Shown here: positions 25,459 to 33,968 of the stretch, piece by piece
How the letters are laid out: each line of letters begins with the position of its first letter
Position numbering within the stretch: the first letter of the stretch is position 1
NCBI RefSeq assembly: GCF_030268685.1
Contig: NZ_BSRQ01000009.1
Span: 1 to 64,000, forward strand
Direction: 5' to 3'
Length of the DNA stretch: 64,000 nucleotides
DNA from: Microtetraspora sp. NBRC 13810
GTDB lineage: Bacteria > Actinomycetota > Actinomycetes > Streptosporangiales > Streptosporangiaceae
Program-made: the position numbers and the translations under genes
The notes under the pieces: generated by a model
Database searches by the model: none
What the model saw: only the letters and a program-made list of their open reading frames with translations
Told to the model about the DNA's origin: nothing

Positions 25459-26049
25459 TCACTCCTTGGCAGCGCCTGCCAGGGTGCCCAGGGCGCGGAG
25501 GCCGGCGAGTATCTCGGCGCCGGTGGGGGCGGATTCCGGGGCGGTGAGGACCTGCATCATCATGCCGCCCATCAGGGCCAGTTGTACCGAGCCGACGGTG
25601 CGGATCACCTCGTCGGGGAGGGTGGCCTCCTCGGCGCCGGTGAGGACGCGGGCCAGGCCGCTGCGGCCTTCCTGCTGGCCGGCGGCCATCTGGGCGCGTA
25701 GCTGCGGGTCTCGCTGGGCGCGGAGGGTGGCTTCGAGGTTGGCGATCCAGAAGGTCTTGTTGGCCGAGAACGACTGGACGAGGTTGTCCCACAGGGCGGC
25801 GAAGGCTTCCGCGGGGTCGGCGCCGGGGGTGCCCGCGGGTTCCAGGGAACGGCCGATGATCGCGTCGCCCGCGCCGAGGGCTTCGAAGAGCGCCTGGTTG
25901 AGCAGCTCCTCCTTCGAGCCGAAGTGGTAGCCGATGGCGGCCATGCTGACGCCGGCGGTGGAGGCGAGGTCGCGGACGGTGGTGCGCTCGTAACCCTTGT
26001 CGAACAGGCATTGCCTGGCGGCTGCGAGGAGCTTCTCGCGGTTTCCCAT
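25459..26049 (-). CDS. TetR family transcriptional regulator
   Basis: A 196-residue repressor. The helix-turn-helix lies at residues 20-45 (TTVRDLASTAGVSMAAIGYHFGSKEELL). The rest is the helical ligand domain, with no ligand visible. The ATG at 26049 is chosen because it gives the usual short TetR N-terminus; an in-frame start 42 bases upstream would place part of the operator palindrome in the coding sequence. It is divergent from the carboxylesterase gene with a palindromic operator between them, so it probably controls that gene and itself. Confidence 0.9.
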   Translation of the reverse strand: MGNREKLLAAARQCLFDKGYERTTVRDLASTAGVSMAAIGYHFGSKEELLNQALFEALGAGDAIIGRSLEPAGTPGADPAEAFAALWDNLVQSFSANKTFWIANLEATLRAQRDPQLRAQMAAGQQEGRSGLARVLTGAEEATLPDEVIRTVGSVQLALMGGMMMQVLTAPESAPTGAEILAGLRALGTLAGAAKE

Positions 26050-26072
26050 GCGCGCGACGATACCAACGATCT

Positions 26073-26135
26073 GCGCAAACGCGCTAGGCAAACGCCTTGC
26101 GCAATCGCCTTAGGCGTTCGTCTTGCGCGTTTGCC
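26073..26135. promoter_or_regulatory. Palindromic operator for the TetR/carboxylesterase pair
   Basis: Outer arms GGCAAACGC (26087-26095) and GCGTTTGCC (26127-26135) are symmetric about position 26111, where CGCC-TTA-GGCG (26106-26116) forms an inner inverted repeat. A further half-site GCGCAAACGCGC lies at 26073-26084. The cluster fills the divergent promoter region, so two or more TetR dimers could bind. Confidence 0.65.
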
Positions 26136-26192
26136 CAAATCCGGGTTACCTTCCTCGCATCCGCCGAACCCCCTCGAACGTGGAGAACCCGC

Positions 26193-27776
26193 ATGCCCAC
26201 CACACGCCACCTCGCCCTCGCCCTCCTCGCCACAGCCGTCGGCTGCGCCACCCCCCACACCGCCACCTCCCAAACCGCCACACCGCAGACCGCCATACCG
26301 AGGACCGCGGCACCAGATCCCACGCTGGTGAGCACCGACGACGGCCCCGTGCGCGGCGCGGCGACCGCCACGGTCCGTACGTTCCAGGGCATCCCGTACG
26401 CCGCGCCGCCGACCGGGGACCTGCGCTGGAAGGGGCCGCGGCCGGTCGCGTCGTGGCGGGCGGCGCTCGACGCCCGGAAGCCGCGCGGCGCCTGTCCGCA
26501 GCCGTCGGACCAGCCGATCGCGATCCCCAGCACGAACGAGGACTGCCTCTACCTCAACGTGACCACGCCCGCCGGGCCGGGCCGGGACCTGCCGGTGATC
26601 GTGTGGATTCACGGCGGGAGCTTCGTTTACGGCGACGGCGCGAGTTACGGGGCGGAACGGCTGGCCGCGCGCGGGAAGGCGGTGGTGGTGACGGTCAACT
26701 ACCGGCTGGGGGCGTTCGGGCTGATGGTTCATCCCGGGCTCGACGCTCCGGCCAACCTCAGCCTGCTGGACCAGCGGGCCGCGCTGAGGTGGGTACGGCG
26801 GAACGCGTCCGCCTTCGGGGGAGACGCCGGGAATGTGACGATCATGGGCCAGTCGGCCGGCGGGTTCAGCGTGTGCGGGCACCTGGCGGCGCCGGGGTCG
26901 GCGGGGCTGTTCCAGCGGGCGATCGTGCAGAGCGCGAGCTGCGCCGGGAGCCCGGACGCGCCCTACGACCTGAAGCGGGCGCGGGCGGCGGGTGTCGCCC
27001 TGGCGAAGGCGGCCGGCTGCCCGGAGCAGCGGACGGCCGAACGCTGCCTGCGGCGCAAGTCGACGGCCGAGGTGCTGGCCGCCGCCGAGTCCGGACACGA
27101 GGGCTACCGGCTGGTCGTGGACGGCGAGGTGCTGCCGAAGTCCCCGGCCGACGCCTTCGCCACCGGGAAGTTCAACAGGGTGCCCGTGCTGTACGGCTCC
27201 ACGCACGACGAGGAGGCCGGCCGGATCGGCAGCATGGAGGCGATGACCGGCAAACCACTCACCACCGGCGATTACATCAAGGAGGTCACGAGCGCCTTCG
27301 GCGGGAAGGCCGGGAAAGCCGGGAAGGCCGGGAAGGTGCTGGCGGAATATCCCGTCGGGGCGTACGGCTCGCCGGGTGAGGCGCTCGCGGCCGTGATGAC
27401 CGACTCCGGCTGGGCGACGCCCGTGTACGACTCCCAGCGTGCGCTGGCGCCGCACGTGCCGCTCTACGCCTACGAACTGAACGAGGCCGAGTCGCCGTAC
27501 TTCAGGGGGTTCCCCCGGCCGAGCTTCCCGCTGGGCACCGGGCACATGATCGACCTGGCCTACCTGTTCGAGAACGCGCTGTTCGAGCCGCTCACCGGGC
27601 CGCAGGCGCGGCTGGCCGACGCGATGGTGGACCGGTGGAGCCGGTTCGCGCGCACCGGGGAGCCCGGGTGGCGGCGGTTCACCCCGCGGGAGCCGTACAC
27701 GCAGGGGCTGAGCTCGGCTGCGATCCGGCGGACGGACTTCGCGGCCGACCACCACTACGCCTTCTGGAGTCGGTGA
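26193..27776 (+). CDS. Carboxylesterase type B, lipoprotein-like
   Basis: A 527-residue alpha/beta hydrolase of the cholinesterase/carboxylesterase family, probably exported. The signal region ends in TAVGC (Cys 18), a weak lipobox. Family motifs are NEDCLYLNV (115-123), the oxyanion hole HGG (140-142), the nucleophile elbow GQSAGG with Ser 221, and the GTGHMIDLAYLF segment holding the likely catalytic His. A KAGKAGKAGK microrepeat occurs near residue 372. GGAG precedes the ATG. The divergent TetR gene and shared operator suggest induction by an ester or drug. Its stop is 9 bases from the stop of the convergent phosphatase gene. Confidence 0.92.
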   Translation: MPTTRHLALALLATAVGCATPHTATSQTATPQTAIPRTAAPDPTLVSTDDGPVRGAATATVRTFQGIPYAAPPTGDLRWKGPRPVASWRAALDARKPRGACPQPSDQPIAIPSTNEDCLYLNVTTPAGPGRDLPVIVWIHGGSFVYGDGASYGAERLAARGKAVVVTVNYRLGAFGLMVHPGLDAPANLSLLDQRAALRWVRRNASAFGGDAGNVTIMGQSAGGFSVCGHLAAPGSAGLFQRAIVQSASCAGSPDAPYDLKRARAAGVALAKAAGCPEQRTAERCLRRKSTAEVLAAAESGHEGYRLVVDGEVLPKSPADAFATGKFNRVPVLYGSTHDEEAGRIGSMEAMTGKPLTTGDYIKEVTSAFGGKAGKAGKAGKVLAEYPVGAYGSPGEALAAVMTDSGWATPVYDSQRALAPHVPLYAYELNEAESPYFRGFPRPSFPLGTGHMIDLAYLFENALFEPLTGPQARLADAMVDRWSRFARTGEPGWRRFTPREPYTQGLSSAAIRRTDFAADHHYAFWSR

Positions 27777-27785
27777 TCCCGTGAC

Positions 27786-29825
27786 TCAGATGCCGGGGAG
27801 GCGGACGGCCATCATGGCGATGTCGTCCTTCCTCGCCATCGGCATCCGGGCCAGGATCTGGTCGCAGAAGACGTCGATCGGGGCGCGGGACAGCGACGAG
27901 GCGTGGCCGCGCAGCCGTTCCAGGCCCCGGTCGAGGTGCTCGCCGGGGAGTTCCACCAGGCCGTCGGTGTAGAAGAGCAGGGTGCTGCGCGGCGGAAGCG
28001 CCGCGACCGAGCTGCTGCGCGGCTCGTCGTAGGACACGCCGAGGAGCGGGTCGGCGCAGCCCTCCAGGTACCGGCCGTCGCCGTCGTGGGTGACCAGCAG
28101 CGGCGGCGGATGGCCGGCCACCGAGTAGTTGAGCCACCAGGTCTCCTCGTCGGGGCCCTCCAGACGGGCGAGGATACAGGTCGCGGTGCCTTCGTGGTAG
28201 AGCAGTTCGGTGGCGATGTTGAGGCGGCGCAGGATGTCGCCGGGCGGCTCGCGGCGGTCCATGGCGAGGCCCCTGAGCATGTTGCGGAGCTGGCTCATGG
28301 TGACGGCGGCGGTGAGGTCGTGCCCGGCGACGTCGCCGATGGTCAGGATGGTGGCGCCGTCGGGCAGCAGGAACGAGTCGTACCAGTCTCCGCCGATCTC
28401 CACCGCGGCGGCGCTCGGCCGGTAGCGGGTGGTGATCTCCATGCCGGGCACGTCGGGCGGGTCGGGCAGCAGGCAGTGCTGGAGGGCGAGGGCCACCCGC
28501 TGGGTCCGCTGGAAGCGCATGGCGTTGCTGAGGTGGGCGTGCGCGTGGTCGAACATCCGCCCGAACAGGTCCACGTCGGCGGGGCTGATCGGTTCCCGCG
28601 AGCCGCAGACCACGGCGTCCAGCACCGCCGCCACGGTGCCGTCCACGATCACCGGCACGAGGGCCACGCTGTTGGCCCCGGAGGCGCTGAACCACTCCTC
28701 GGCGCCCACCGGCGCGATGTCCGGCGGCGGGGCGCCCTGGGGGAAGATGTGGTAGACCGGGCGGCGGGTCCTGATCGCCTGGACGAAGCCGCAGTCCCGG
28801 TCGAAGCGTTCCGTGCCCGGCTGCGGTTCGATCGGCAGCTCGTCGCGCACGACGCTGATGAGCCGTTCCGCGTAGAACGGCAGCGGGATCGACTGGTCCT
28901 CGAACTCGGGAAGCAGGTACATGCCGCACCCGTCGGCCAGGGTGGGCACGATCACCTTGGACAGCATGTTGAGCACCTCGTCCAAGCCGGCGATGTCCGC
29001 CGTCGCCGCGGCCGCCCGGTCGAGCAGTTCCCTGCGCCGCTCCTCCTGCCACTCCTGCTCGATGTCGGCGCAGGTGCCGACCCATTCGACCACCTCGCCG
29101 CCCTCGACCACCGGCACGGCCCGGGACCGGACGTGCCGGTAGCAGCCGTCCGCCATCCTGAGCCGGTAGACGTGGTCCCACCGTTCGATCCGCCGCAGCG
29201 TCACAGACCACGCCTCCACGGTCGGGGCGCGATCCTCGGGGTGTACGGCCTGCAGCCAGCCGTCGCCGCGGAACTCCTCCCAGCTCTGCCCGGTCATCCG
29301 CTGCCAGCCCGGACTCGGCTCGATCACCTGGCCCATGGGCGCCGCCACCCACACCACCTGCGTCTCGACCTGGAGCAGGCTCTGGTAGCGCTGGAGGAAC
29401 CGGTGCCGCTCCTCGGCGACGGCGTCGGCTCCCCTGGCGCCGACCTGCTCGCCCACCTCGGCGACGACGATCAGCACGCCCTCCTCGCCGGGCTCGGGCG
29501 CGATCTTCGACATGCTGATCGAGCAGTAGCGCTCGCCCTCCGGCGAGCCGTGCTCGACGAACTCAAAGGGCAACTCGCGCAGCGTGAGCGCCTCGCCCGT
29601 CTCCAGCACCTGGTCCAGCAGCGCGAAGTACCCCTGCTGGCGGAGGTCGGCGAACGTCTCGCGTACCGGCAGCCCGAGCGGGCGCAGGCCGAAGATCTCC
29701 TGGTAGGCGAAGTTCGTGTACACCAGGCGGTGTTCGGGGCCGACGGTGGCGGCCACCCCGACGGGCACAGGGTCGAAGGCGTCGAGGGTCAGCCCCTCGG
29801 TCCACCGCTCTTCCGCATCCGTCAT
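27786..29825 (-). CDS. PAS-PAS-GAF-SpoIIE serine phosphatase
   Basis: A 679-residue signalling protein. Residues 15-135 are a PAS domain (VYTNFAYQEIFGL). Residues about 150-270 are a second PAS fold ending in a PAC-like segment (VYRLRMADGCYRHVRSRAVP). A GAF domain covers about 285-440. The PP2C/SpoIIE phosphatase covers about 460-679 with metal-binding VEIGGDWYD, GDVAGHD, FYTDGL and RKDDIAMMAVRL. Such proteins dephosphorylate STAS anti-sigma antagonists in general-stress partner switching, so the STAS protein at 16648 is a conceivable but unproven target. The ATG at 29825 has GGGGGGAAGG upstream. Confidence 0.92.
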   Translation of the reverse strand: MTDAEERWTEGLTLDAFDPVPVGVAATVGPEHRLVYTNFAYQEIFGLRPLGLPVRETFADLRQQGYFALLDQVLETGEALTLRELPFEFVEHGSPEGERYCSISMSKIAPEPGEEGVLIVVAEVGEQVGARGADAVAEERHRFLQRYQSLLQVETQVVWVAAPMGQVIEPSPGWQRMTGQSWEEFRGDGWLQAVHPEDRAPTVEAWSVTLRRIERWDHVYRLRMADGCYRHVRSRAVPVVEGGEVVEWVGTCADIEQEWQEERRRELLDRAAAATADIAGLDEVLNMLSKVIVPTLADGCGMYLLPEFEDQSIPLPFYAERLISVVRDELPIEPQPGTERFDRDCGFVQAIRTRRPVYHIFPQGAPPPDIAPVGAEEWFSASGANSVALVPVIVDGTVAAVLDAVVCGSREPISPADVDLFGRMFDHAHAHLSNAMRFQRTQRVALALQHCLLPDPPDVPGMEITTRYRPSAAAVEIGGDWYDSFLLPDGATILTIGDVAGHDLTAAVTMSQLRNMLRGLAMDRREPPGDILRRLNIATELLYHEGTATCILARLEGPDEETWWLNYSVAGHPPPLLVTHDGDGRYLEGCADPLLGVSYDEPRSSSVAALPPRSTLLFYTDGLVELPGEHLDRGLERLRGHASSLSRAPIDVFCDQILARMPMARKDDIAMMAVRLPGI

Positions 29826-30165
29826 CCGTGCCTTCCCCCCGGCCACTCCGGCGCCCGCCGGCCCCGAAGTGGTTCGGGGTACCCGTTCGCAGAGATTATG
29901 CCGCCGATCACCCCTTTTGTACGAAATCACCCATTAGCAGAGGTAAATGACATTAAAAATGGCATGTGATCGAAAAACCTCCCGCGGGCCGGCTCATCGG
30001 CGATGAGCTCCGCGACCTCGCGGGACGGCGAGCCGTACGCCGAAGGGGGGCCGGCCCCCCGCGCGTAGGGGGCAGCCCGAAACCAACCGAACATTCGCAT
30101 CAATGTGCGAGAGGGTCATCGCGGGCGGTACCTTTCCCGTTGTTGATCAGAGGGGAGGTTTCGGG
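29826..30165. promoter_or_regulatory. Divergent promoter region with GC palindrome
   Basis: The 340-base gap separates the phosphatase from the ion channel. It is AT-rich at 29900-29970, where the phosphatase promoter probably lies (CATAAT on the minus strand at about 29897). A perfect 16-base palindrome GGGGGGCCGGCCCCCC is at 30045-30060. The strong AGGGGAGG site at 30151-30158 serves the channel gene. Confidence 0.45.
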
Positions 30166-32028
30166 TTGTCCCGGGCGACATTGCGGGAGCGGTTGCGGTA
30201 CTGGTTCGACAACACCATGTCCCGAGGCACAGGGGCGTTGATCGGCTGGCTCGCGCTGGCCTCGGTGGGCTTGATCGCACTGGTCAGCGCGCTGACCATA
30301 TGGCTGGTGCCGGAGACGAAGCAGAACGACGGCGTCACGGGCGTGCTGTGGATGACGCTGATGCGCACCCTCAGCCCCGGCAAGATCGCGAGCGACACCG
30401 GCAGCATGCCGTTCCTCGTCCTCATGCTGGCCGCCTCACTCGGCGGCCTCTTCATCGTCAGCCTGCTGGTCGGCCTGCTGGCCAACGGGCTGAAGAACAA
30501 GGTCGAGGAGTTGCGCAAGGGCAGGTCACGGGTGGTGGAGAAGGGCCACACCGTGCTCCTCGGCTGGTCGGACCAGGTGTTCACGATCGTCGGTGAACTG
30601 GTCAAGGCGCACTCCAGCCAGCGCGGCTCGGTCATCGCGATCCTGGCCGACCACGACAAGGTCGCGATGGAGAGCGAGATCCGGGACCGGGTGGGTCCGA
30701 CGGGGCGGACCCGGGTGGTCTGCCGTACCGGACGGCCCAGCGAGCCGGCGGACCTCGACCTGATGAGCGTCGGCACGGCGAACTCGGTCGTGGTGCTCTC
30801 GCCCGAGGGCGACGACCCCGACGCGCACGTCATCAAGACGCTGCTCGCGCTCGACAAGCGGACCGGCGGGCGCCCGCCGGTGGTCGCCGCGATCTCCTCC
30901 TCCGGCAACATCCCGGCCGCCAGGCTGGCCGGCGGACCGGTGGTCCACCTGGTGGACTCCGACGACACCGCGGCCCGGCTGATCGTGCAGTCCTCCCGGC
31001 AGTCCGGCATGTCGGTGGTCTGCATGGACCTGCTGAACTTCGACGGCGGCGAGATCTACCTGCGCCCGCAGCCGCAACTCACCGGCCGGACATACGGCGC
31101 GGCGCTGAGCGCGTACCCGAACGCCAGCGTGATCGGGCTGCGCGGGCCTGGCGGGGTCGTGCTCAACCCGCCCGCTGACACCGTGATCTCGGCCGAGGAC
31201 GAGGTCGTCGTCATCGCGCAGGACGACTCGCTGATCCGGCCGGGCAAGGGCGTCCAGGAGTTCGACGAGGGTTCGATCGTCGTGACCGGGCACCGGCCCG
31301 CCACGCCGGAGCGGACGCTGCTGCTGAACTGGAACGTCCGGGCGAGCAAGATCGTGCGCTATCTCGACGGGTACGTCGCGCCGGGGTCGGTGCTGGACGT
31401 CGCGGCCGACCATCCCGACGCCGGAACCGGTCTGGGCGGCCTGCGCAACCTGACCGTGAACCTCAAGGAGTGCGACAGCACCGACCGGTTCCAGCTTGAG
31501 GCGCTCGGCCCCGGCCTCTACCAGCACGTGATCGTGCTGTCCGACGACCGCTACAGCGCCCAGCACGCCGACACCCGCACCCTGATGACCCTGCTCCAGC
31601 TCCGCGACATGCAGTCGACGCTCGGCGAGCGCTACTCGATCGTCAGCGAGATGCACGACGAGAACAACCGCACGCTGGCCGAGGTCACCAAGGCCGACGA
31701 CATCGTGATCAGCGACACGGTGATCGGCCTGCTCCTCGCCCAGCTCGCCGAGAACGCGCACCTCGCGGAGGTGTTCGGGTACCTCTTCGACTCCCAGGGG
31801 TCGGAGATCTACCCCCGGCCGGCGGGGGACTACGTGCGGACGGGGCAGCCGGTGGCGTTCGCGACGGTGCTGGAGTCGGCCCGGCGGCGCGGGGAGACCG
31901 CGATCGGTTACCGGCTGGCGTCCGGGGTGAACGAGCCGCCGCACTATGGCGTGGTGCTCAATCCCGATAAGTCGCGAATCATCACGCTTCATCAGGATGA
32001 CGCGGTGATCGTCCTCGCGGAGGGCTGA
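30166..32028 (+). CDS. CASTOR/POLLUX-type putative ion channel with RCK-like domains
   Basis: A 620-residue membrane protein. Helix 1 is at about residues 25-46, a short pore-like segment (WMTLMRTLSPGK) at 60-75, and helix 2 at 85-108, followed by tandem NAD-binding RCK-type domains (GHTVLLGWSDQVFTIVGEL, then a second at about 400, RTLLLNWNVRASKIV). This is the plan of the bacterial relatives of plant CASTOR/POLLUX channels. The start is a TTG with AGGGGAGG seven bases upstream; an in-frame ATG at 30103 has no ribosome site. The permeant ion is unknown. It is divergent from the phosphatase gene. Confidence 0.88.
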   Translation: MSRATLRERLRYWFDNTMSRGTGALIGWLALASVGLIALVSALTIWLVPETKQNDGVTGVLWMTLMRTLSPGKIASDTGSMPFLVLMLAASLGGLFIVSLLVGLLANGLKNKVEELRKGRSRVVEKGHTVLLGWSDQVFTIVGELVKAHSSQRGSVIAILADHDKVAMESEIRDRVGPTGRTRVVCRTGRPSEPADLDLMSVGTANSVVVLSPEGDDPDAHVIKTLLALDKRTGGRPPVVAAISSSGNIPAARLAGGPVVHLVDSDDTAARLIVQSSRQSGMSVVCMDLLNFDGGEIYLRPQPQLTGRTYGAALSAYPNASVIGLRGPGGVVLNPPADTVISAEDEVVVIAQDDSLIRPGKGVQEFDEGSIVVTGHRPATPERTLLLNWNVRASKIVRYLDGYVAPGSVLDVAADHPDAGTGLGGLRNLTVNLKECDSTDRFQLEALGPGLYQHVIVLSDDRYSAQHADTRTLMTLLQLRDMQSTLGERYSIVSEMHDENNRTLAEVTKADDIVISDTVIGLLLAQLAENAHLAEVFGYLFDSQGSEIYPRPAGDYVRTGQPVAFATVLESARRRGETAIGYRLASGVNEPPHYGVVLNPDKSRIITLHQDDAVIVLAEG

Positions 32029-32046
32029 CGGGCGCTATAGGGACAT

Positions 32047-32065
32047 AACTACTACTGAGGTAGTT
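32047..32065. promoter_or_regulatory. Inverted repeat upstream of the PNPOx-family gene
   Basis: AACTAC (32047-32052) and GTAGTT (32060-32065) are separated by seven bases, 20 bases before the start at 32086. The stretch is the only AT-rich patch in the 57-base gap. It fits a small-regulator operator overlapping the promoter. Confidence 0.45.
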
Positions 32066-32085
32066 AGTGGGATACATTTCGCTTT

Positions 32086-32661
32086 ATGGCGAAATGTTAT
32101 GCAGTTCTGACCGAGCGGCTGCGTGAGTTCATCTCCGCGCAGCCGCTCTACTTCGTCGCCACCGCCCCTGAGCAGGGCGGTCACGTGAACGTCTCCCCCA
32201 AGGGCTACGCCGACACGTTCACCGTCATCGACGACACCACCGTCGCCTATCTCGACCTGGACGGCAGCGGCGTGGAGACCATCGCCCACCTCCGGGACAA
32301 CGGCCGCATCACCATAATGTTCTGCGCCTTCTCCGGCCCGCCGAACATCGTCCGCCTGTACGGCACCGGCCGCGTCGTGACCCCGCACGACGCCGGCTTC
32401 GCCGATCTCCTCAAGCGGTTCGGCCCGCACCCGGGAGTGCGCTCGATCATCGTCGTCACCTGCGACCGGATCTCCGACTCGTGCGGCTTCAGCGTCCCCT
32501 TCATGAGCTACGACCAGGACCGCACCCTGCTGGACGAGTGGGCGAGCCGCAAGGACACCCAGAGCCGCCGCACCTACCGGTCGAAGCACAACCGGGAGAG
32601 CATCGACGGCCTCCCCGGCCTGTCCCCCAACGAGACAGACCCAGTAACCCACCACTCCTGA
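32086..32661 (+). CDS. Pyridoxamine 5'-phosphate oxidase-like (split-barrel FMN) protein
   Basis: A 191-residue split-barrel protein. YFVATAPEQGGHVNVSPKG (residues 22-40) and VAYLDLDGSGVETIAHLRDNGRI (52-75) are typical of the PNPOx-like superfamily, followed by FSGPPNIVRLYGTGRVV. Many members bind FMN or F420, but the substrate is not visible. The C-terminal 60 residues include a Cys pair region (VVTCDRISDSCGF) and a basic tail, as in a common actinobacterial subgroup. The ATG has no strong ribosome site, so translation may be near-leaderless. Confidence 0.85.
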   Translation: MAKCYAVLTERLREFISAQPLYFVATAPEQGGHVNVSPKGYADTFTVIDDTTVAYLDLDGSGVETIAHLRDNGRITIMFCAFSGPPNIVRLYGTGRVVTPHDAGFADLLKRFGPHPGVRSIIVVTCDRISDSCGFSVPFMSYDQDRTLLDEWASRKDTQSRRTYRSKHNRESIDGLPGLSPNETDPVTHHS

Positions 32662-32811
32662 CCGGCCACCACCACCGAGCCACCCACCACCCCCGCCCAG
32701 GCTCCCCCTGGCCGAGGCCCCACCCCCACCCGACCAAGCACCACCACCGACCGGACGCCGCCACGACCAGGCGTTGCCACCGACCGAGGGCCTAGCACTC
32801 CCGAACGAGTC

Positions 32812-33001
32812 GCCCAGCGCTCCAGACCTGATGCCGTCGTGAGCGGAAGCGCCCAGCACTCCCGACCGAGCGCCCCCCGCCAGCCAAGCGCCCAGCACGG
32901 CCGACCTAGTGCCCCCCGTCGGCCAACCGGTCAGCACGGCCGATCTAGCACCCCCGCCGACCGAGCGCTCAGCATGGCCGACGTGGTGCCGTGGCCGGCT
33001 G
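32812..33001. repeat. 39-bp imperfect tandem repeat, about five units
   Basis: Units beginning GCCCAGC or GCTCAGC start at 32812, 32851, 32890, 32929 and 32967, each 38-39 bases long and about 60-75 percent alike by eye. A partial unit precedes them. The array lies between the convergent PNPOx and htpX genes. No ribosome site or known product is attached to the open minus-strand frame through it. The preceding 32662-32811 is proline-codon-like CCACC-rich low complexity. The units are contiguous without spacers, so this is not a CRISPR array. Confidence 0.75.
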
Positions 33002-33041
33002 AACAGTACGGCTCCCGCGGACCCTGCGTGAGCCGTACTGG

Positions 33042-33893
33042 TCAGCGGCGGTAGCCCGCCATGCGCTCCAGGCGGGAGATGCGGTCGGCGATCGGCGGGT
33101 GGGTGGAGAACAGGCGGCCTATCCCGGCCCCCCGGAAGGGGTTGGCGATCATCAGGTGTGACGCCGACGCCAACCGGCCGTTCTCGGGCAGCGGCAGTTG
33201 CCGTGCCCCCATCTCGATCTTCCGAAGGGCGCTCGCCAGCGCGAGCGGGTCGCCGGTGAGCCGGGCGCCGGACTCATCGGCCTGGTATTCACGGGAACGC
33301 GAGATCGCCATCTGGATCATGCCCGCGGCGACCGGCCCCAGGATCATCATGAGCAGGGCGCCCAGGAAGCCGGGCCCCTCGTCATCGTCGGATCCGCCGA
33401 AGAAGATGGCGACGTAACCGAAGTAAGTGATCATGGTGGCCAGCGCGCCGGCGATCGAGGAGATCAGGATGTCCCGGTTGTAGACGTGGGACAGCTCGTG
33501 CCCGATCACGCCGCGCAGCTCCCGCTCGCTGAGCATCTGAGTGATGCCGTAGGTGACGCAGACGGCCGCGTTGCGCGGGTTACGCCCGGTGGCGAACGCG
33601 TTGGGCTGCATCGTGGGCGAGATGTACAGGCGCGGCATCGGCTGCCGGGCCTCGGTCGACAGCTCGCGCACGATCCGGTAGAGCGTCGGCTGCTCGACCT
33701 CGCCGACCGGCCGGGCGCGCATCGCGGACAGCGCGATCCTGTCGGAGAAGAAATAAGCGATCCCGTTGGACAGCAGGGCGACCAGGACGGCGATCTGCAC
33801 GCCGGCCCCGCCCCCCGCCCAGGCACCCACTGCGATGATCACTGCGGAGAGCGCGCCGAGGAGGACCGCGGTTCGCAGACCGTTGTGGTGCAT
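33042..33893 (-). CDS. htpX: Zinc metalloprotease HtpX
   Basis: A 283-residue membrane-bound M48 protease for quality control of membrane proteins. Two N-terminal helices (residues 8-27 and 30-50) precede the zinc motif HELSH (132-136), two more hydrophobic segments follow, and the third zinc ligand is the Glu of [20 protein letters not shown] site precedes the ATG. It lies 75 bases downstream of nuoN on the same strand. The arrangement nuo cluster then htpX is, as I recall, also seen in Streptomyces. Confidence 0.95.
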   Translation of the reverse strand: MHHNGLRTAVLLGALSAVIIAVGAWAGGGAGVQIAVLVALLSNGIAYFFSDRIALSAMRARPVGEVEQPTLYRIVRELSTEARQPMPRLYISPTMQPNAFATGRNPRNAAVCVTYGITQMLSERELRGVIGHELSHVYNRDILISSIAGALATMITYFGYVAIFFGGSDDDEGPGFLGALLMMILGPVAAGMIQMAISRSREYQADESGARLTGDPLALASALRKIEMGARQLPLPENGRLASASHLMIANPFRGAGIGRLFSTHPPIADRISRLERMAGYRR

Positions 33894-33968
33894 GAGGCTC
33901 CCCCCTTCGCTTGATGTGGGCTCGTTCTGCTCAACGTGCGGGCCCGCCTCGATCGTTCCCGCGCCCGG

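Noticed and set aside
32812-33001. CRISPR array
   Set aside because: The units are contiguous and degenerate with no unique spacers, and there are no cas genes.
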